A stretch of DNA of 64,000 bases from contig CAMDDU010000022.1 in the NCBI GenBank assembly GCA_945892985.1, positions 1-64,000 on the forward strand. The letters run 5' to 3'. This document shows, in pieces, positions 7,582 to 16,399 of the stretch. The DNA is from CAITSH01 sp945892985 (GTDB taxonomy: Bacteria; Pseudomonadota; Gammaproteobacteria; Burkholderiales; SG8-39). The notes beneath the pieces were generated by a model. That model was not told the DNA's origin, did no database searches, and saw nothing but the letters and a program-made list of their open reading frames with translations. The translations under genes were made by a program, and so were the position numbers. Positions within the stretch are counted from its first letter, which is position 1; every line of letters starts with the position of its first letter.

Positions 7582-9285
7582 ATGATTGCCCCTGCTCCTG
7601 CCGCCGCTGCCCCCAAGCCGACTCCGGTTCGCATTGTGATAGTCAAGGCACTAGTCTGGCTAGGCTCGCCCGGGCTATTGGGCTGGATGGCGATCATTGC
7701 GGCGCTCCTCGTTTGCGTCCCCATTGCGGTAGTGGTCGCCAGTGTGTTTCTGCACGATCAGGGTACTTGGGCGCATCTGGCATCCACGGTGTTGCCCGGC
7801 TATGTTGGCAACACGGTGGTGCTGGTGCTGGGGGTGGGCCTGGGCGTGAGCGTCCTCGGTGTGGGGACCGCCTGGTTGGTCACCGCCTGCCGCTTTCCCG
7901 GCCGGCGTGCGCTGGAGTGGATGCTGGTTCTGCCGCTCGCGGCACCGGCCTATGTGCTCGCTTATGCGTACACCGACTTCCTGCAGTTCTCCGGGCCGCT
8001 GCAGTCGGCGCTGCGATCGGCGATCGGTTGGCAGGCCGGCGAATACTGGTTTCCGGAGGTGCGTTCACTGTCCGGTGCCATCGCGATGTTTTCTCTGGCG
8101 CTTTATCCCTACGTCTACCTGTTGTCGCGGGCAACGTTTCTCGAGCGCTCCTTGTCCGCGCTGGAGGCCGGCCGTTTGCTCGGTTACGGTCCCGTGCGCA
8201 GTTTTTTTGCCATTGCCCTGCCGCTTGCGCGGCCGGCGATCGCCGCCGGTGTCGCGCTGGCGTTGATGGAGACGCTGGCCGATTTTGGCACCGTGTCTTA
8301 CTTTGCCGTACAGACCTTCACCACCGGCATCTACCATGCGTGGCTGTCCCTTGGTGATCGCGTAGCGGCGGGCCAGTTGTCGACGCTGCTGCTTGCACTC
8401 GTTTTTGCCGTGCTGTTGCTCGAGCGCTGGAACCGCGGGCGGGCGCGCTTCCACACCTCGGCGTCACAGCGGCGCGAGTCGCTTTACGTGCTGGCCGGTG
8501 CCCGGCGCTGGTTGGCCGCTCTTGTATGTGCGTTGCCGGTGCTGCTCGGCTTTGTCCTGCCTGCGGGCATCCTGTTGTTCATGGCGATGCGCGAAAGCGA
8601 CAGCCAGCATGGCGGGCGCATGTGGGTGCTGATAGGCAACAGTTTCACGCTGGCCGGCGTGGCCGCGGTGGTGGTGGTGGTGGTGGCACTTGTCATGGCC
8701 TACGCGGCGCGCATCGTCAAAAGCCCCTTGGTGAGCGGCGCCAACAAAGTGGCCGGTCTTGGTTATGCCTTGCCTGGCGCGGTGATCGCCGTGGGCATTC
8801 TGGTTCCGGTGACACGCCTGGATCATGCCCTGGTCGACGCCCTTGCCTCGTTCGGAATTTCGACCGGCCTGCTGCTCACCGGGGGCATTCTCGCCCTGGT
8901 CTATGCGTATGCGGTGCGATTTATGGCGATTGCGCTGCAAACGGTCGAGTCCGGGCTATCCAAGATCACACCCAGTATGGAGGATGCCGCGCGAAGCCTA
9001 GGCTATCGACCTGCCGAAACCATGCTCAAGGTCCACCTGCCCATGCTGCGTGGCAGCGTCCTTACCGCAGGCCTCATTGTGTTTGTCGATGTCATGAAGG
9101 AACTGCCGGCGACGCTGGTCATGCGACCGTTCAATTTCGACACGCTTGCGGTGCAGGCCTATAACTACGCTTCGGATGAGCGTTTGCCAGAAGCCGCGGC
9201 GGCATCGCTGGTGATCGTCGCCGTGGGCCTCATTCCGCTGCTCGTCCTGTCGCGCTCCATCGCCAAAGGCCGGCAGTCGAAATAA
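7582..9285 (+). CDS. Ferric iron ABC transporter permease (FbpB/AfuB type)
   Basis: A 567-residue inner-membrane protein made of two homologous BPD_transp_1 halves with about twelve membrane segments, the fused architecture usual for FbpB-type ferric permeases. Each half has an EAA-like loop (SALEAGRLLGYGPVRSF... and MEDAARSLGYRPAETM...) that docks on the ATPase. It works with the divergent ATPase and with the binding protein encoded convergently downstream. The start ATG 7582 follows the Fur-like palindrome closely. Confidence 0.93.
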   Translation: MIAPAPAAAAPKPTPVRIVIVKALVWLGSPGLLGWMAIIAALLVCVPIAVVVASVFLHDQGTWAHLASTVLPGYVGNTVVLVLGVGLGVSVLGVGTAWLVTACRFPGRRALEWMLVLPLAAPAYVLAYAYTDFLQFSGPLQSALRSAIGWQAGEYWFPEVRSLSGAIAMFSLALYPYVYLLSRATFLERSLSALEAGRLLGYGPVRSFFAIALPLARPAIAAGVALALMETLADFGTVSYFAVQTFTTGIYHAWLSLGDRVAAGQLSTLLLALVFAVLLLERWNRGRARFHTSASQRRESLYVLAGARRWLAALVCALPVLLGFVLPAGILLFMAMRESDSQHGGRMWVLIGNSFTLAGVAAVVVVVVALVMAYAARIVKSPLVSGANKVAGLGYALPGAVIAVGILVPVTRLDHALVDALASFGISTGLLLTGGILALVYAYAVRFMAIALQTVESGLSKITPSMEDAARSLGYRPAETMLKVHLPMLRGSVLTAGLIVFVDVMKELPATLVMRPFNFDTLAVQAYNYASDERLPEAAAASLVIVAVGLIPLLVLSRSIAKGRQSK

Positions 9286-9289
9286 AAAT

Positions 9290-9313
9290 GGCGCCCCCAG
9301 GATAAGGGGCGCC
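9290..9313. terminator. Bidirectional terminator hairpin between convergent permease and binding-protein genes
   Basis: GGCGCCCC and GGGGCGCC form a perfect 8-bp stem with an 8-base loop. An A-run lies to its left and a T-rich run to its right, so it can end transcription from both sides. Confidence 0.85.
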
Positions 9314-9344
9314 GTCAGTCTTTCTTGCCTCGGCGCACGGGGTA

Positions 9345-10379
9345 TTACTTCCAGCCGGCCCGATCATAGACTTTTTGTGCCGCCGGTTGGTTGCGCCCCA
9401 ATACGGCGATGTTCTGCGCATCGTAGCGGAACTTTCCCAGGGCATTGAGGGCGGGATTGCCCACTTGTGTCGTCGTCACCGCCGGCCATTCATTGTTGCC
9501 GTCGGCGAAATAGCGTTGTGCTTCATCGCTGGCGAGATACTCGAGAAATTTCTGGGCATTGTCGCGGTTTGGCGCATGCTTCATCACGCCGGCGCCGGAA
9601 ATGTTGATGTGTGTTCCGCGCTGCCCGGCGGCTTGGTTGGGCGTGACGATGCCAAGTTTCTCTGCCGCCTCCCGCTCTTCAGGCTTTGTCGACCGGGCGA
9701 GGCGCGCGTAGTAGTAGGTGTTGACGAGTGCGATCTGGCATTCGCCCGCGGCGACCGCGTTGAGTTGGTCGGTGTCCCCGCCTTTGGGTGTACGGGCAAA
9801 ATTGGCCACCAGTCCCTTCGCCCACGCCTCGGTTTTTGCCTCGCCCATGGCGCCTATCATGCTGCTGCCAAGTGAAAGGTTGTAGACGTGGCTGCCCGAA
9901 CGCACGCAAATCTTGCCTTTCCATTTCGGATTGGCGAGGTCTTCGTAGGTGGTGATCTCACCGGCCTTTATTTTCAACTTGTCATAAGCAATGACGCGGG
10001 CGCGCACGGAAAAGCCGAACCATAGACCGTTTGGGTGATGCAGGGCGGCCGGAATACGCGTCTCCAGCACGGCTGATTTAAGTGGCTGGAAAAAATCCAG
10101 CTGTTCGGCGCGCCAGAGACGGCCGGCGTCAACGGTGATCAACACGTCCGCCGGGCTCTTGTCGCCCTCGTTGCGGAGGCGTTCAATCAATGGATCCTCG
10201 CCGGCCTCGATGCGGTTGATCTTGATGCCGGTCACTTTGGTGAAGTTGGCGTAAAGCGCCTCATCGGTGTTGTAGTGGCGCGATGAATAAAGATTGAGCA
10301 CTTTTTCTTGGGCGAGGGCGGGGGTGCACAAGGCTAGCCCGGCCAGGCTCGCCAGTGCGCAATGGAGTAATTGGTTCAT
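9345..10379 (-). CDS. Ferric iron ABC transporter periplasmic binding protein (FbpA/FutA type)
   Basis: A 344-residue protein with a signal peptide ending ...CTPALAQ and a class II periplasmic binding fold. LNLYSSRHYNTDEALY at the mature N-terminus and VNTYYYARL toward the C-terminus are hallmark segments of FbpA/FutA proteins; the adjacent tyrosines of the latter coordinate Fe(III) in characterised members. It delivers ferric iron to the neighbouring permease. The start 10379 is chosen because AAGGA stands seven bases upstream. A Fur-like site lies about 100 bases upstream, consistent with iron repression. Confidence 0.93.
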   Translation of the reverse strand: MNQLLHCALASLAGLALCTPALAQEKVLNLYSSRHYNTDEALYANFTKVTGIKINRIEAGEDPLIERLRNEGDKSPADVLITVDAGRLWRAEQLDFFQPLKSAVLETRIPAALHHPNGLWFGFSVRARVIAYDKLKIKAGEITTYEDLANPKWKGKICVRSGSHVYNLSLGSSMIGAMGEAKTEAWAKGLVANFARTPKGGDTDQLNAVAAGECQIALVNTYYYARLARSTKPEEREAAEKLGIVTPNQAAGQRGTHINISGAGVMKHAPNRDNAQKFLEYLASDEAQRYFADGNNEWPAVTTTQVGNPALNALGKFRYDAQNIAVLGRNQPAAQKVYDRAGWK

Positions 10380-10474
10380 GCAATTTCCTTGGTTCATTCT
10401 ATCAATGGGTTAGCGTTGTTTTGGTGATCTCAGGCTCTTATGTTATCAAGATCTATTCTCAATTGCAATGCTAA

Positions 10475-10489
10475 TAGGAATTATTATCA
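10475..10489. promoter_or_regulatory. Fur-box-like site upstream of the binding-protein gene
   Basis: On the minus strand this reads TGATAATAATTCCTA; the left half is a perfect TGATAAT arm of the 7-1-7 Fur motif and the right half is partial. It lies in the 332-base spacer between the binding-protein gene and the NlpC/P60 gene. The rest of that spacer shows no other gene. Confidence 0.55.
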
Positions 10490-10679
10490 TTTGTAGAATT
10501 ATGGTTTGGTTTCCATTATTGACTGGGGTTTCGCGATCCACGGGCAAAGGCATGACGCTAGCCCCTTGATGTGTGACGGTCGTGGTCGTGTGTGGTGATC
10601 ATTGTTCGTTGTTCTAATACGTCGTTGCGTTAATTGGGCGCGCATTGCGCAAAACGCAAGCTGAGCCGATTGAGGCATG

Positions 10680-10705
10680 GAAAGAAAAGCGCGCTAAGGA
10701 GCGCG
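10680..10705 (-). terminator. Rho-independent terminator of the NlpC/P60 gene
   Basis: On the minus strand CGCGCT-CCTT-AGCGCG forms a perfect 6-bp stem with a 4-base loop, followed by CTTTTCTTTC, just after the stop codon at 10712. Confidence 0.8.
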
Positions 10706-10711
10706 GTGCGC

Positions 10712-11266
10712 TCAGATTGAGGCGATACGACGTGCGCCATCGTAGCGACGCGTCCAGTATGTTCCGCGCATGCTCTCGACGCGCACTGCGCTGCCGGGCT
10801 TGGGTGCGTGGATGAATTTGTCTTCGCCCAGGTAAATACCGACGTGGGAGAAGGTCTGCCCCTGGGTGTTGTAAAAAACCAGATCACCCGGCAGCAAGGC
10901 TTCGCGCGCAATAGACTGACCGAGTTTGCTTTGCGCGCGGGTATTGTGAGGCAGCGTCAAGCCGAAGGCGGCGCGATAAACGTGCGCGACAAGTCCGCTG
11001 CAATCGAAGCCGCTGGCATGCGACTGTCCGCCGCGCTGATAAGGCCTGTCCGCGGCGGCGAGTGCCTGGAAGATCATTTCCGGCGACCGTTCTGCCGCCT
11101 GTGCGGCAGATGCCGATTGCGGCGTTTCCTGCGCCCGATTGTCCTGCGTTGCACTCTGCGCTTCGGGCCTTACCGGCGTGGGCTCGGGCAAGAGCAGGCC
11201 GGCACAGCCTGAAAGGAGCAGGATGTGCGCCGTAAATGCACAAAAAAACATACGGTTAAGGCTCAT
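10712..11266 (-). CDS. C40 family (NlpC/P60) cell-wall peptidase lipoprotein
   Basis: A 184-residue lipoprotein: lipobox LLSG-C with Cys21, a Ser/Gln/Ala-rich linker to about residue 60, then an NlpC/P60 domain. The catalytic cysteine is C89 in GFDCSG; H141 in SHVGIYLG and H153 in FIHAPK complete the papain-like site. Such enzymes (Spr/MepS and relatives) hydrolyse peptidoglycan peptide stems from the outer-membrane side. It is transcribed away from the secretin-like gene and has its own terminator. Confidence 0.93.
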   Translation of the reverse strand: MSLNRMFFCAFTAHILLLSGCAGLLLPEPTPVRPEAQSATQDNRAQETPQSASAAQAAERSPEMIFQALAAADRPYQRGGQSHASGFDCSGLVAHVYRAAFGLTLPHNTRAQSKLGQSIAREALLPGDLVFYNTQGQTFSHVGIYLGEDKFIHAPKPGSAVRVESMRGTYWTRRYDGARRIASI

Positions 11267-11351
11267 TATTCAAGCACTTTAGGCTTATCGCAGGGCGTTG
11301 TAAAGACACGCTGTTCTTGCATAGGCCCGCGCGCGCGCGCCATGGACGCGC

Positions 11352-11375
11352 GTATGTTCGTTTGTATGTTCGTTC
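11352..11375 (+). repeat. 12-bp tandem repeat, two units, upstream of secretin-like gene
   Basis: GTATGTTCGTTT followed by GTATGTTCGTTC, in the spacer between divergent genes, about 55 bases before the start of the secretin-like gene. It is preceded by a run of alternating GC (11328-11340). Confidence 0.85.
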
Positions 11376-11429
11376 TATCGTTGAGGCGTTACTTGATTTA
11401 GTCTGTTCTTTGCCGATATCTAGCTTCAT

Positions 11430-12272
11430 ATGTCCATGTCCAATCGTTCACGGCCGTTCGCATTCCTGCTGTTTGTTGCCACGTGGGTTGCCACGTGCCT
11501 TGCCATGTGCGCTGTCGGCGCGGCGCGTGCCGATGTGGAGGTGCTGACGCTCAAATACCGCAATGCCGAGCAGGTGTTGCCGATCTTGCGGCCCCTGCTC
11601 GAACCAGGTGGGGCGGTGTCGGGTATGCACAACCAGATCGTCCTGCGCGCCAGCCGGCGCAACATCGACGAAATAAGGCGCGTGCTCGCCAGCATAGACA
11701 ACCAGCCGCGGCGCTTGATGATTTCGGTGCGCCAGGATACCGCTGACAATGTGCAGGGCCGTGGCGCCAGCGTTGGCGGCAGCATCAGTTCGCAGCGTGG
11801 CGCTGATATCCGGGCGCACGTGTTCGATAACCGCAATAGCAGCGACGAGAGCATGAGCCAGCGCCTGCAGGTGCTGGAGGGCTACCCGGCGACCATCAAT
11901 GTCGGCCAGTCGGTGCCGGTCACCACGCGCAGTACGATCGGATCTGTTACCGGTGCCAATCAGGGCGGACTGGTGTCAGAAACCACCACTTACCGGGACG
12001 CGAGTACCGGTTTCGAGGTCGTGCCACGAGTGTCGGGTGACATGGTGCAGCTTGAAATCAGTCCGCGACGTGAAACGCTGGGTGGCGCCGGTCCGGGCAG
12101 TATCAATAGCCAGCGCATTACCACCACGGCCAGCGGGCGGCTGGGAGAATGGTTTGAGCTTGGCGGTGTCAGTCAGGATGAGTCGCGCCAGGGCGCGGGT
12201 ATCCTGTATGGATCAAGCGGCGAACGCCGCGACATCCGTCGTGTCTGGGTCAGAGTCGAGGAAATAAAATAG
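11430..12272 (+). CDS. Short secretin-like protein (secretin N-domain plus partial secretin domain)
   Basis: A 280-residue exported protein. The signal peptide contains an unusual in-frame triplication (VATW, VATC, LAMC) encoded by a 12-bp tandem repeat at 11475-11510. Residues about 38-90 form a secretin short N-domain (VLTLKYRNAEQVLPILRPLL); the remainder resembles the start of a secretin core (LQVLEGYPATINVGQSVPV, FEVVPRV). It is far shorter than GspD/PilQ and lacks a full beta-barrel, so it may assist another secretin or act alone in the envelope. No other secretion genes are adjacent. Function unknown. Confidence 0.8.
   Translation: MSMSNRSRPFAFLLFVATWVATCLAMCAVGAARADVEVLTLKYRNAEQVLPILRPLLEPGGAVSGMHNQIVLRASRRNIDEIRRVLASIDNQPRRLMISVRQDTADNVQGRGASVGGSISSQRGADIRAHVFDNRNSSDESMSQRLQVLEGYPATINVGQSVPVTTRSTIGSVTGANQGGLVSETTTYRDASTGFEVVPRVSGDMVQLEISPRRETLGGAGPGSINSQRITTTASGRLGEWFELGGVSQDESRQGAGILYGSSGERRDIRRVWVRVEEIK
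11475..11510 (+). repeat. 12-bp tandem repeat, three units, inside a signal-peptide coding region
   Basis: GTTGCCACGTGG, GTTGCCACGTGC and CTTGCCATGTGC in tandem; because 12 is a multiple of three the frame is kept and the hydrophobic core of the signal peptide is lengthened. Confidence 0.9.
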
Positions 12273-12360
12273 CTGTTGCGGCTTTGGCCGGGTGACGGGG
12301 CGGTTTTTCCCGGGGTTTTTCGTATGAGGCGCGCGGTACCGGTGATAACATGCCGGCGAT

Positions 12361-14307
12361 ATGACCGTACCCACGCTTGAGCAGGTGTTCGCATCTGATG
12401 GCCTGCTTAGCCGCAGCATCGCCTCCTACCGACAACGTCCGCAGCAGATGGAAATGGCCGCTTGCATCGCCGAGGCCATTCGCGACAACGCGGTGCTGGT
12501 GGCCGAGGCCGGTACCGGTACCGGTAAGACGGTCTCTTATCTTGTTCCAGCGCTGCTCTCGGGCGGCAAGGTCATTATCTCGACCGGAACCAAGACCCTG
12601 CAGGATCAGTTGTTCACCCGCGATTTGCCCGCGGTGCGCGACGCCCTTGGCGTGCCGGTCACCATTGCGCTGCTCAAGGGGCGCGCCAATTACGTCTGCC
12701 ACTATCATCTGGCAAACAATCTCAAGGAGGCGCGCCTGCCCACGCGCGAGGCGGCGCGCGACTTGCGGGTTATAGAGCATTTTGCGCGTGCCTCCTCCAG
12801 TGGCGACCGGGGCGAACTGGCCGAAGTCGCCGAGGATTCGCCGGCCTGGGCTTATGCCACGTCTACGCGCGAAAACTGCCTCGGGCAATCTTGTCCCAAT
12901 CACAAGGAGTGCTTCGTCCTGGCGGCGCGGCGCGAGGCGCTTAATGCCGAGGTGGTGGTAGTCAACCACCATTTGTTTTTTGCCGATGTGGTGTTGCGCG
13001 ATGAGGGTATGGCCGAGTTGCTGCCCGCCTGCAATACGGTGATCTTTGACGAGGCGCACCAGTTGCCAGATACGGCGACGCTGTTTTTTGGCGAGACCGT
13101 TTCGACCGGGCAGATAACAGATCTGTGCCGCGATACGCAGGTCGAGGCCTTGAGCGTGGCACGCGATGTGGCGGTGTTGCCCGAGCTGATCCGTCGCGTC
13201 GAAAAAGCCGGCCGTGACCTGCGGCTGGCCCTTCCCGAATCCAATACGCGCCTGCCGTACAAGAGCATTGCTGATCGCGCCGGATTTGAGGTGGTGATGA
13301 AATCCCTGATCGATGCCTTGCAGGCGCTGGCGGCCACACTCGAGAGCCAGGCCGAGCGCGGCGAGGGCCTGGAGAATTGCTGGCAGCGGGCGGCGGAACT
13401 GGCCGCGCGCCTGACGCGCTGGCTGCGCCACGACGAGGGCGAGATGGTGCGCTGGGTCGAGGCTTACAGCCAGGCGCTGGCGCTGCATGCGACGCCCTTG
13501 TCTATCGCGGAGATTTTCCGCGCCCAGCTGACGGGGCGGCCGCGTGCCTGGGTGTTCACCTCGGCAACGCTGGCCGTGAACGGAAAATTCGATCACTACT
13601 GCGCGCAACTGGGCCTGGAGTCGGCGAAGACCGGCTGCTGGGGTAGTCCCTTCGATTACGCCAACAACGCGCTGTTATACCTTCCGGCCGGACTGCCCGA
13701 GCCCAATTCACGCGAGCATACCGAAGCGGTGGTGAACGCGGCGCTGCCCTTGCTGCGCGCCAGCCGCGGCCGCGCCTTTATGTTGTTCACAACCTTGCGC
13801 GGTATGCGGCTTGCCCATGAACTGTTGCGCAGCCGGCTTGCCGCCGAGGGGCTGGACTATCCGCTGTTGCTGCAGGGCGAGGGCTCGCGGACTGAGTTGC
13901 TGGCGCGTTTCCGGCGCCTTGGTAATGCGGTCTTGGTTGGTAGCGCGAGTTTCTGGGAGGGCGTCGATGTGCGCGGCGAGGCGCTCTCGCTGGTGGTGAT
14001 TGACAAGCTGCCCTTCGCGCCGCCCGATGATCCGGTGCTCGCGGCCCGTCTTGAGGCGGTGACCAAGGCCGGGCGTAACGCGTTCATGGAGTACCAGCTG
14101 CCCTACGCGGCCATTGCGCTCAAGCAGGGCGCCGGGCGGCTTATACGCGACGAGGCTGACCGCGGCGTGCTGGCCATTTGCGATCCGCGCCTGGCGAGCA
14201 AGGCCTACGGCCGCACCATACTGGCCAGCCTGCCGCCGATGCGCCGCAGCCGCAGCGAGGCCGAGGCGGTGGACTTTTTGGAGTCGATAGGCGCAAGCGT
14301 CGATTAG
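12361..14307 (+). CDS. DinG-family ATP-dependent DNA helicase (YoaA-like)
   Basis: A 648-residue superfamily 2 helicase of the XPD/DinG type. Walker A is AEAGTGTGKT near residue 50, the DEAH box is IFDEAHQL near residue 225, and motif VI appears as QGAGRLIR near the C-terminus. Four cysteines between Walker A and the DEAH box (one in NYVCHYH, three in ENCLGQSCPNHKECF) are the expected Fe-S cluster ligands. The enzyme unwinds DNA 5' to 3' in repair. There is no exonuclease domain, which favours YoaA over Gram-positive DinG. Confidence 0.93.
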   Translation: MTVPTLEQVFASDGLLSRSIASYRQRPQQMEMAACIAEAIRDNAVLVAEAGTGTGKTVSYLVPALLSGGKVIISTGTKTLQDQLFTRDLPAVRDALGVPVTIALLKGRANYVCHYHLANNLKEARLPTREAARDLRVIEHFARASSSGDRGELAEVAEDSPAWAYATSTRENCLGQSCPNHKECFVLAARREALNAEVVVVNHHLFFADVVLRDEGMAELLPACNTVIFDEAHQLPDTATLFFGETVSTGQITDLCRDTQVEALSVARDVAVLPELIRRVEKAGRDLRLALPESNTRLPYKSIADRAGFEVVMKSLIDALQALAATLESQAERGEGLENCWQRAAELAARLTRWLRHDEGEMVRWVEAYSQALALHATPLSIAEIFRAQLTGRPRAWVFTSATLAVNGKFDHYCAQLGLESAKTGCWGSPFDYANNALLYLPAGLPEPNSREHTEAVVNAALPLLRASRGRAFMLFTTLRGMRLAHELLRSRLAAEGLDYPLLLQGEGSRTELLARFRRLGNAVLVGSASFWEGVDVRGEALSLVVIDKLPFAPPDDPVLAARLEAVTKAGRNAFMEYQLPYAAIALKQGAGRLIRDEADRGVLAICDPRLASKAYGRTILASLPPMRRSRSEAEAVDFLESIGASVD

Positions 14308-14415
14308 AAATTAGAATGATGCCGGGTCGTATGTACGTATGTACGTGCATCTGCTGCGGTCCAAGGCGGCGGCAGTGTGGCATACCCAAAAACAAACAAG
14401 GCAAGGGGGCGTCGC

Positions 14416-15393
14416 ATGAAAGTATTCATCACGGGTGGGGGCGGCTTCATCGGCTATCGTATCGCCAGGGCAATACTCGCCGGGGGGCAGTTGGCGGATG
14501 GCGAGGGCAAGCCGCAAAAGGTGACCCAGGTCACCCTGTTCGACACGGCTTTCCCGCCAGTCGCGGATGCGCGCATTAAATGCGTCGTGGGTGATGTCAG
14601 TTCGCCGGCGGCGATAGAGGCGGCCCTCGACAAGGACACCGCTTCGGTGTTCCATCTTGCCGCTGTAGTCAGCGGCGGTGCCGAGGCGGATTTTGATCTT
14701 GGCATGAAGGTCAACCTTGACGGCTGTCGCGTGTTGCTTGAGGCCTGCCGCAAACTCGCGCGCCCGCCGCGCTTTGTGCTTGCCAGCTCTGTCGCAGCCT
14801 TTGGCGGCGATATGCCTGATGTGCTTGATGACAGCACCACGCCCAATCCGCAGACCTCTTACGGTGCGCAAAAGGTGATCAGCGAGTATCTGGTCACCGA
14901 TTACAGCCGTAAGGGTTTCATCGATGGCCGCTCGCTGCGTCTGCCGACCATAGTCGTGCGTCCGGGCAAGCCCAATCTTGCCGCTTCGTCGTTTGCCAGC
15001 GGCATCATCCGCGAGCCGCTCAACGGCCAGGTGTCGGAGTGCCCGGTCGATCAGGACACCGGCGTGTGGCTATTGTCCCCGGGCAAGGTGGTGCAAAATT
15101 TCATCCGCGCGCATGATCTTCCGTCCGCAAGTTGGGGCAGCAGGCGTGTGGTCAATCTTCCGGGCATCACCGCCAGCGTTAAAGAGATGGTCGAGGCGAT
15201 GGGGGCCATCGCCGGGGCGAAGGTGGCCGAACGTGTGAAATGGAAGCCCGAGGCGCGCATCCAGGCCATCGTGCAAACCTGGCCGATCCGCTTTCGGACC
15301 GAGCGTGCGCTGGCGATGGGTTTTCAGGCCGATGCCGACATCGCATCGGTGATTCGCGATTACATTCGGGACGAGAACATCACGCCGGCCTGA
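14416..15393 (+). CDS. denD: NAD-dependent epimerase/dehydratase, D-erythronate dehydrogenase (DenD) type
   Basis: A 325-residue extended short-chain dehydrogenase: dinucleotide-binding GGGGFIG at the N-terminus, SSVAAFGGD and the catalytic YGAQK in the middle. The overall pattern (FDTAFPP, RLPTIVVRPGKPN, CPVDQDTGVW) matches DenD, which oxidises D-erythronate at C2. No kinase or decarboxylase partner of that pathway is adjacent, so the substrate is inferred from resemblance only. The start 14416 is supported by AAGGGGG seven bases upstream; an in-frame ATG at 14377 lacks one. An 8-bp duplication GTATGTAC lies in its leader. Confidence 0.85.
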   Translation: MKVFITGGGGFIGYRIARAILAGGQLADGEGKPQKVTQVTLFDTAFPPVADARIKCVVGDVSSPAAIEAALDKDTASVFHLAAVVSGGAEADFDLGMKVNLDGCRVLLEACRKLARPPRFVLASSVAAFGGDMPDVLDDSTTPNPQTSYGAQKVISEYLVTDYSRKGFIDGRSLRLPTIVVRPGKPNLAASSFASGIIREPLNGQVSECPVDQDTGVWLLSPGKVVQNFIRAHDLPSASWGSRRVVNLPGITASVKEMVEAMGAIAGAKVAERVKWKPEARIQAIVQTWPIRFRTERALAMGFQADADIASVIRDYIRDENITPA

Positions 15394-15404
15394 TGTTGCT
15401 GATG

Positions 15405-15440
15405 GTGCTTATCGTACTGATTGTGCCTATCGTACTGATT
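15405..15440 (+). repeat. 18-bp tandem repeat, two units
   Basis: GTGCTTATCGTACTGATT and GTGCCTATCGTACTGATT, 17 of 18 identical, immediately after the DenD-type gene. Confidence 0.9.
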
Positions 15441-15492
15441 CCCCCGCTGGCCTCAGGCATGCTGTTCTGGCGGTGAAGTTCCGGGGGGATAG

Positions 15493-15543
15493 GCTGGAAA
15501 TCCGCGCCAGGCGCGGGTTTCCAGCTTATGTAGTTCTTTTTTT
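15493..15543. terminator. Strong hairpin with T-tract between convergent denD-like and bamD genes
   Basis: 15493-15525 folds as GCTGGAAA-t-CCGCGCC / GGCGCGG-g-TTTCCAGC, fifteen pairs with one internal mismatch and a one-base loop region, followed after a few bases by TTCTTTTTTT. It would terminate the rightward transcript. Confidence 0.8.
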
Positions 15544-15570
15544 GCGGCTTGGCGCAGCGCTACCGCGAAC

Positions 15571-16374
15571 TCAATCCCACAGCTTCCACCACGGCACGTT
15601 ACGCTGCGGACCGCCCTTGAACCAGACGCTGTTGGGGAAGTTTTTGTGGATCACGCGATCGGCATCGTCGCGCAAGTCGGTCATCCCGAGCGCATCGTAT
15701 GAGCGCACCATGATGAACAAGGCCTCTTCGAGGGCCGGCGCATTGGGATAATTTTGCAACGCATATTGGGCGCGGTTCGCCGCCGCCACCCAGGCCTGGC
15801 GTTTGACGTAGTAGCGCGCCACATGCACCTCATATTGGGCCAGGGCGTTCACCAGGTATTTCATCCGTGACACGCTGTCCTGCGCGTACTTGCTGTCGGG
15901 AAAGCGCGTCGCCAGCTCCTTGAAAGCCTCGAACGAATCGCGCGCCGCGCGCGGATCGCGCTCGGTCATGTCCTGGTCGGAGATATGCCCTAAGACGCCC
16001 TGGTCCTCGTTGAAGTTGACCAGTCCCTTGAGGTAGAACGCGTAGTCGACATTGGGATGCTTGGGGTGAAGCTTGATGAAGCGGTCACAGGCGGCGATGG
16101 CCGATTCTGGCTCGCCGCTGCGGTAATAGGCGTAAGCCACCTCGATTTGCGCCTGCTGGGCAAAACGTCCGTAGGGATAGCGCGCTTCAAGTTTTTCGTA
16201 AAGCTTGATGGCCTTGTCGAAGTTGTTGTCCGAAAGCTCGGACTTGGCCTCTTTGTAAAGCTTGTCCGCCGACCAGCCCTTGGTGGGGTCGTCTTCGGAC
16301 GGGAACAAGCCGCATCCGGTGAAGAAAAGCACCAACACTAAAGCGGCTACACTACGGTTCATTTTTCGGCCCAT
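15571..16374 (-). CDS. bamD: Outer membrane protein assembly lipoprotein BamD
   Basis: A 267-residue lipoprotein: lipobox LFFTG-C, then five tetratricopeptide-type repeats (for example AIKLYEKLEARYPYGRFAQQAQIEVAYAYY split over the first two). GVLGHISDQDMTERDP and RYYVKRQAWVAAANR are BamD signatures. BamD is the essential lipoprotein partner of BamA in inserting beta-barrel proteins in the outer membrane. The start may be ATG 16374 or 16362, four codons apart. It is divergent from rluD, the common arrangement in proteobacteria. Confidence 0.93.
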   Translation of the reverse strand: MGRKMNRSVAALVLVLFFTGCGLFPSEDDPTKGWSADKLYKEAKSELSDNNFDKAIKLYEKLEARYPYGRFAQQAQIEVAYAYYRSGEPESAIAACDRFIKLHPKHPNVDYAFYLKGLVNFNEDQGVLGHISDQDMTERDPRAARDSFEAFKELATRFPDSKYAQDSVSRMKYLVNALAQYEVHVARYYVKRQAWVAAANRAQYALQNYPNAPALEEALFIMVRSYDALGMTDLRDDADRVIHKNFPNSVWFKGGPQRNVPWWKLWD

Positions 16375-16399
16375 ATTTCGGAACGTTACGGTCGGGTCA

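Noticed and set aside
12250..13608. Long open frame on the minus strand opposite the DinG-family helicase
   Set aside because: It lies antisense to a clearly recognisable helicase with all motifs, has no family resemblance and no ribosome site; high GC content commonly opens such frames.
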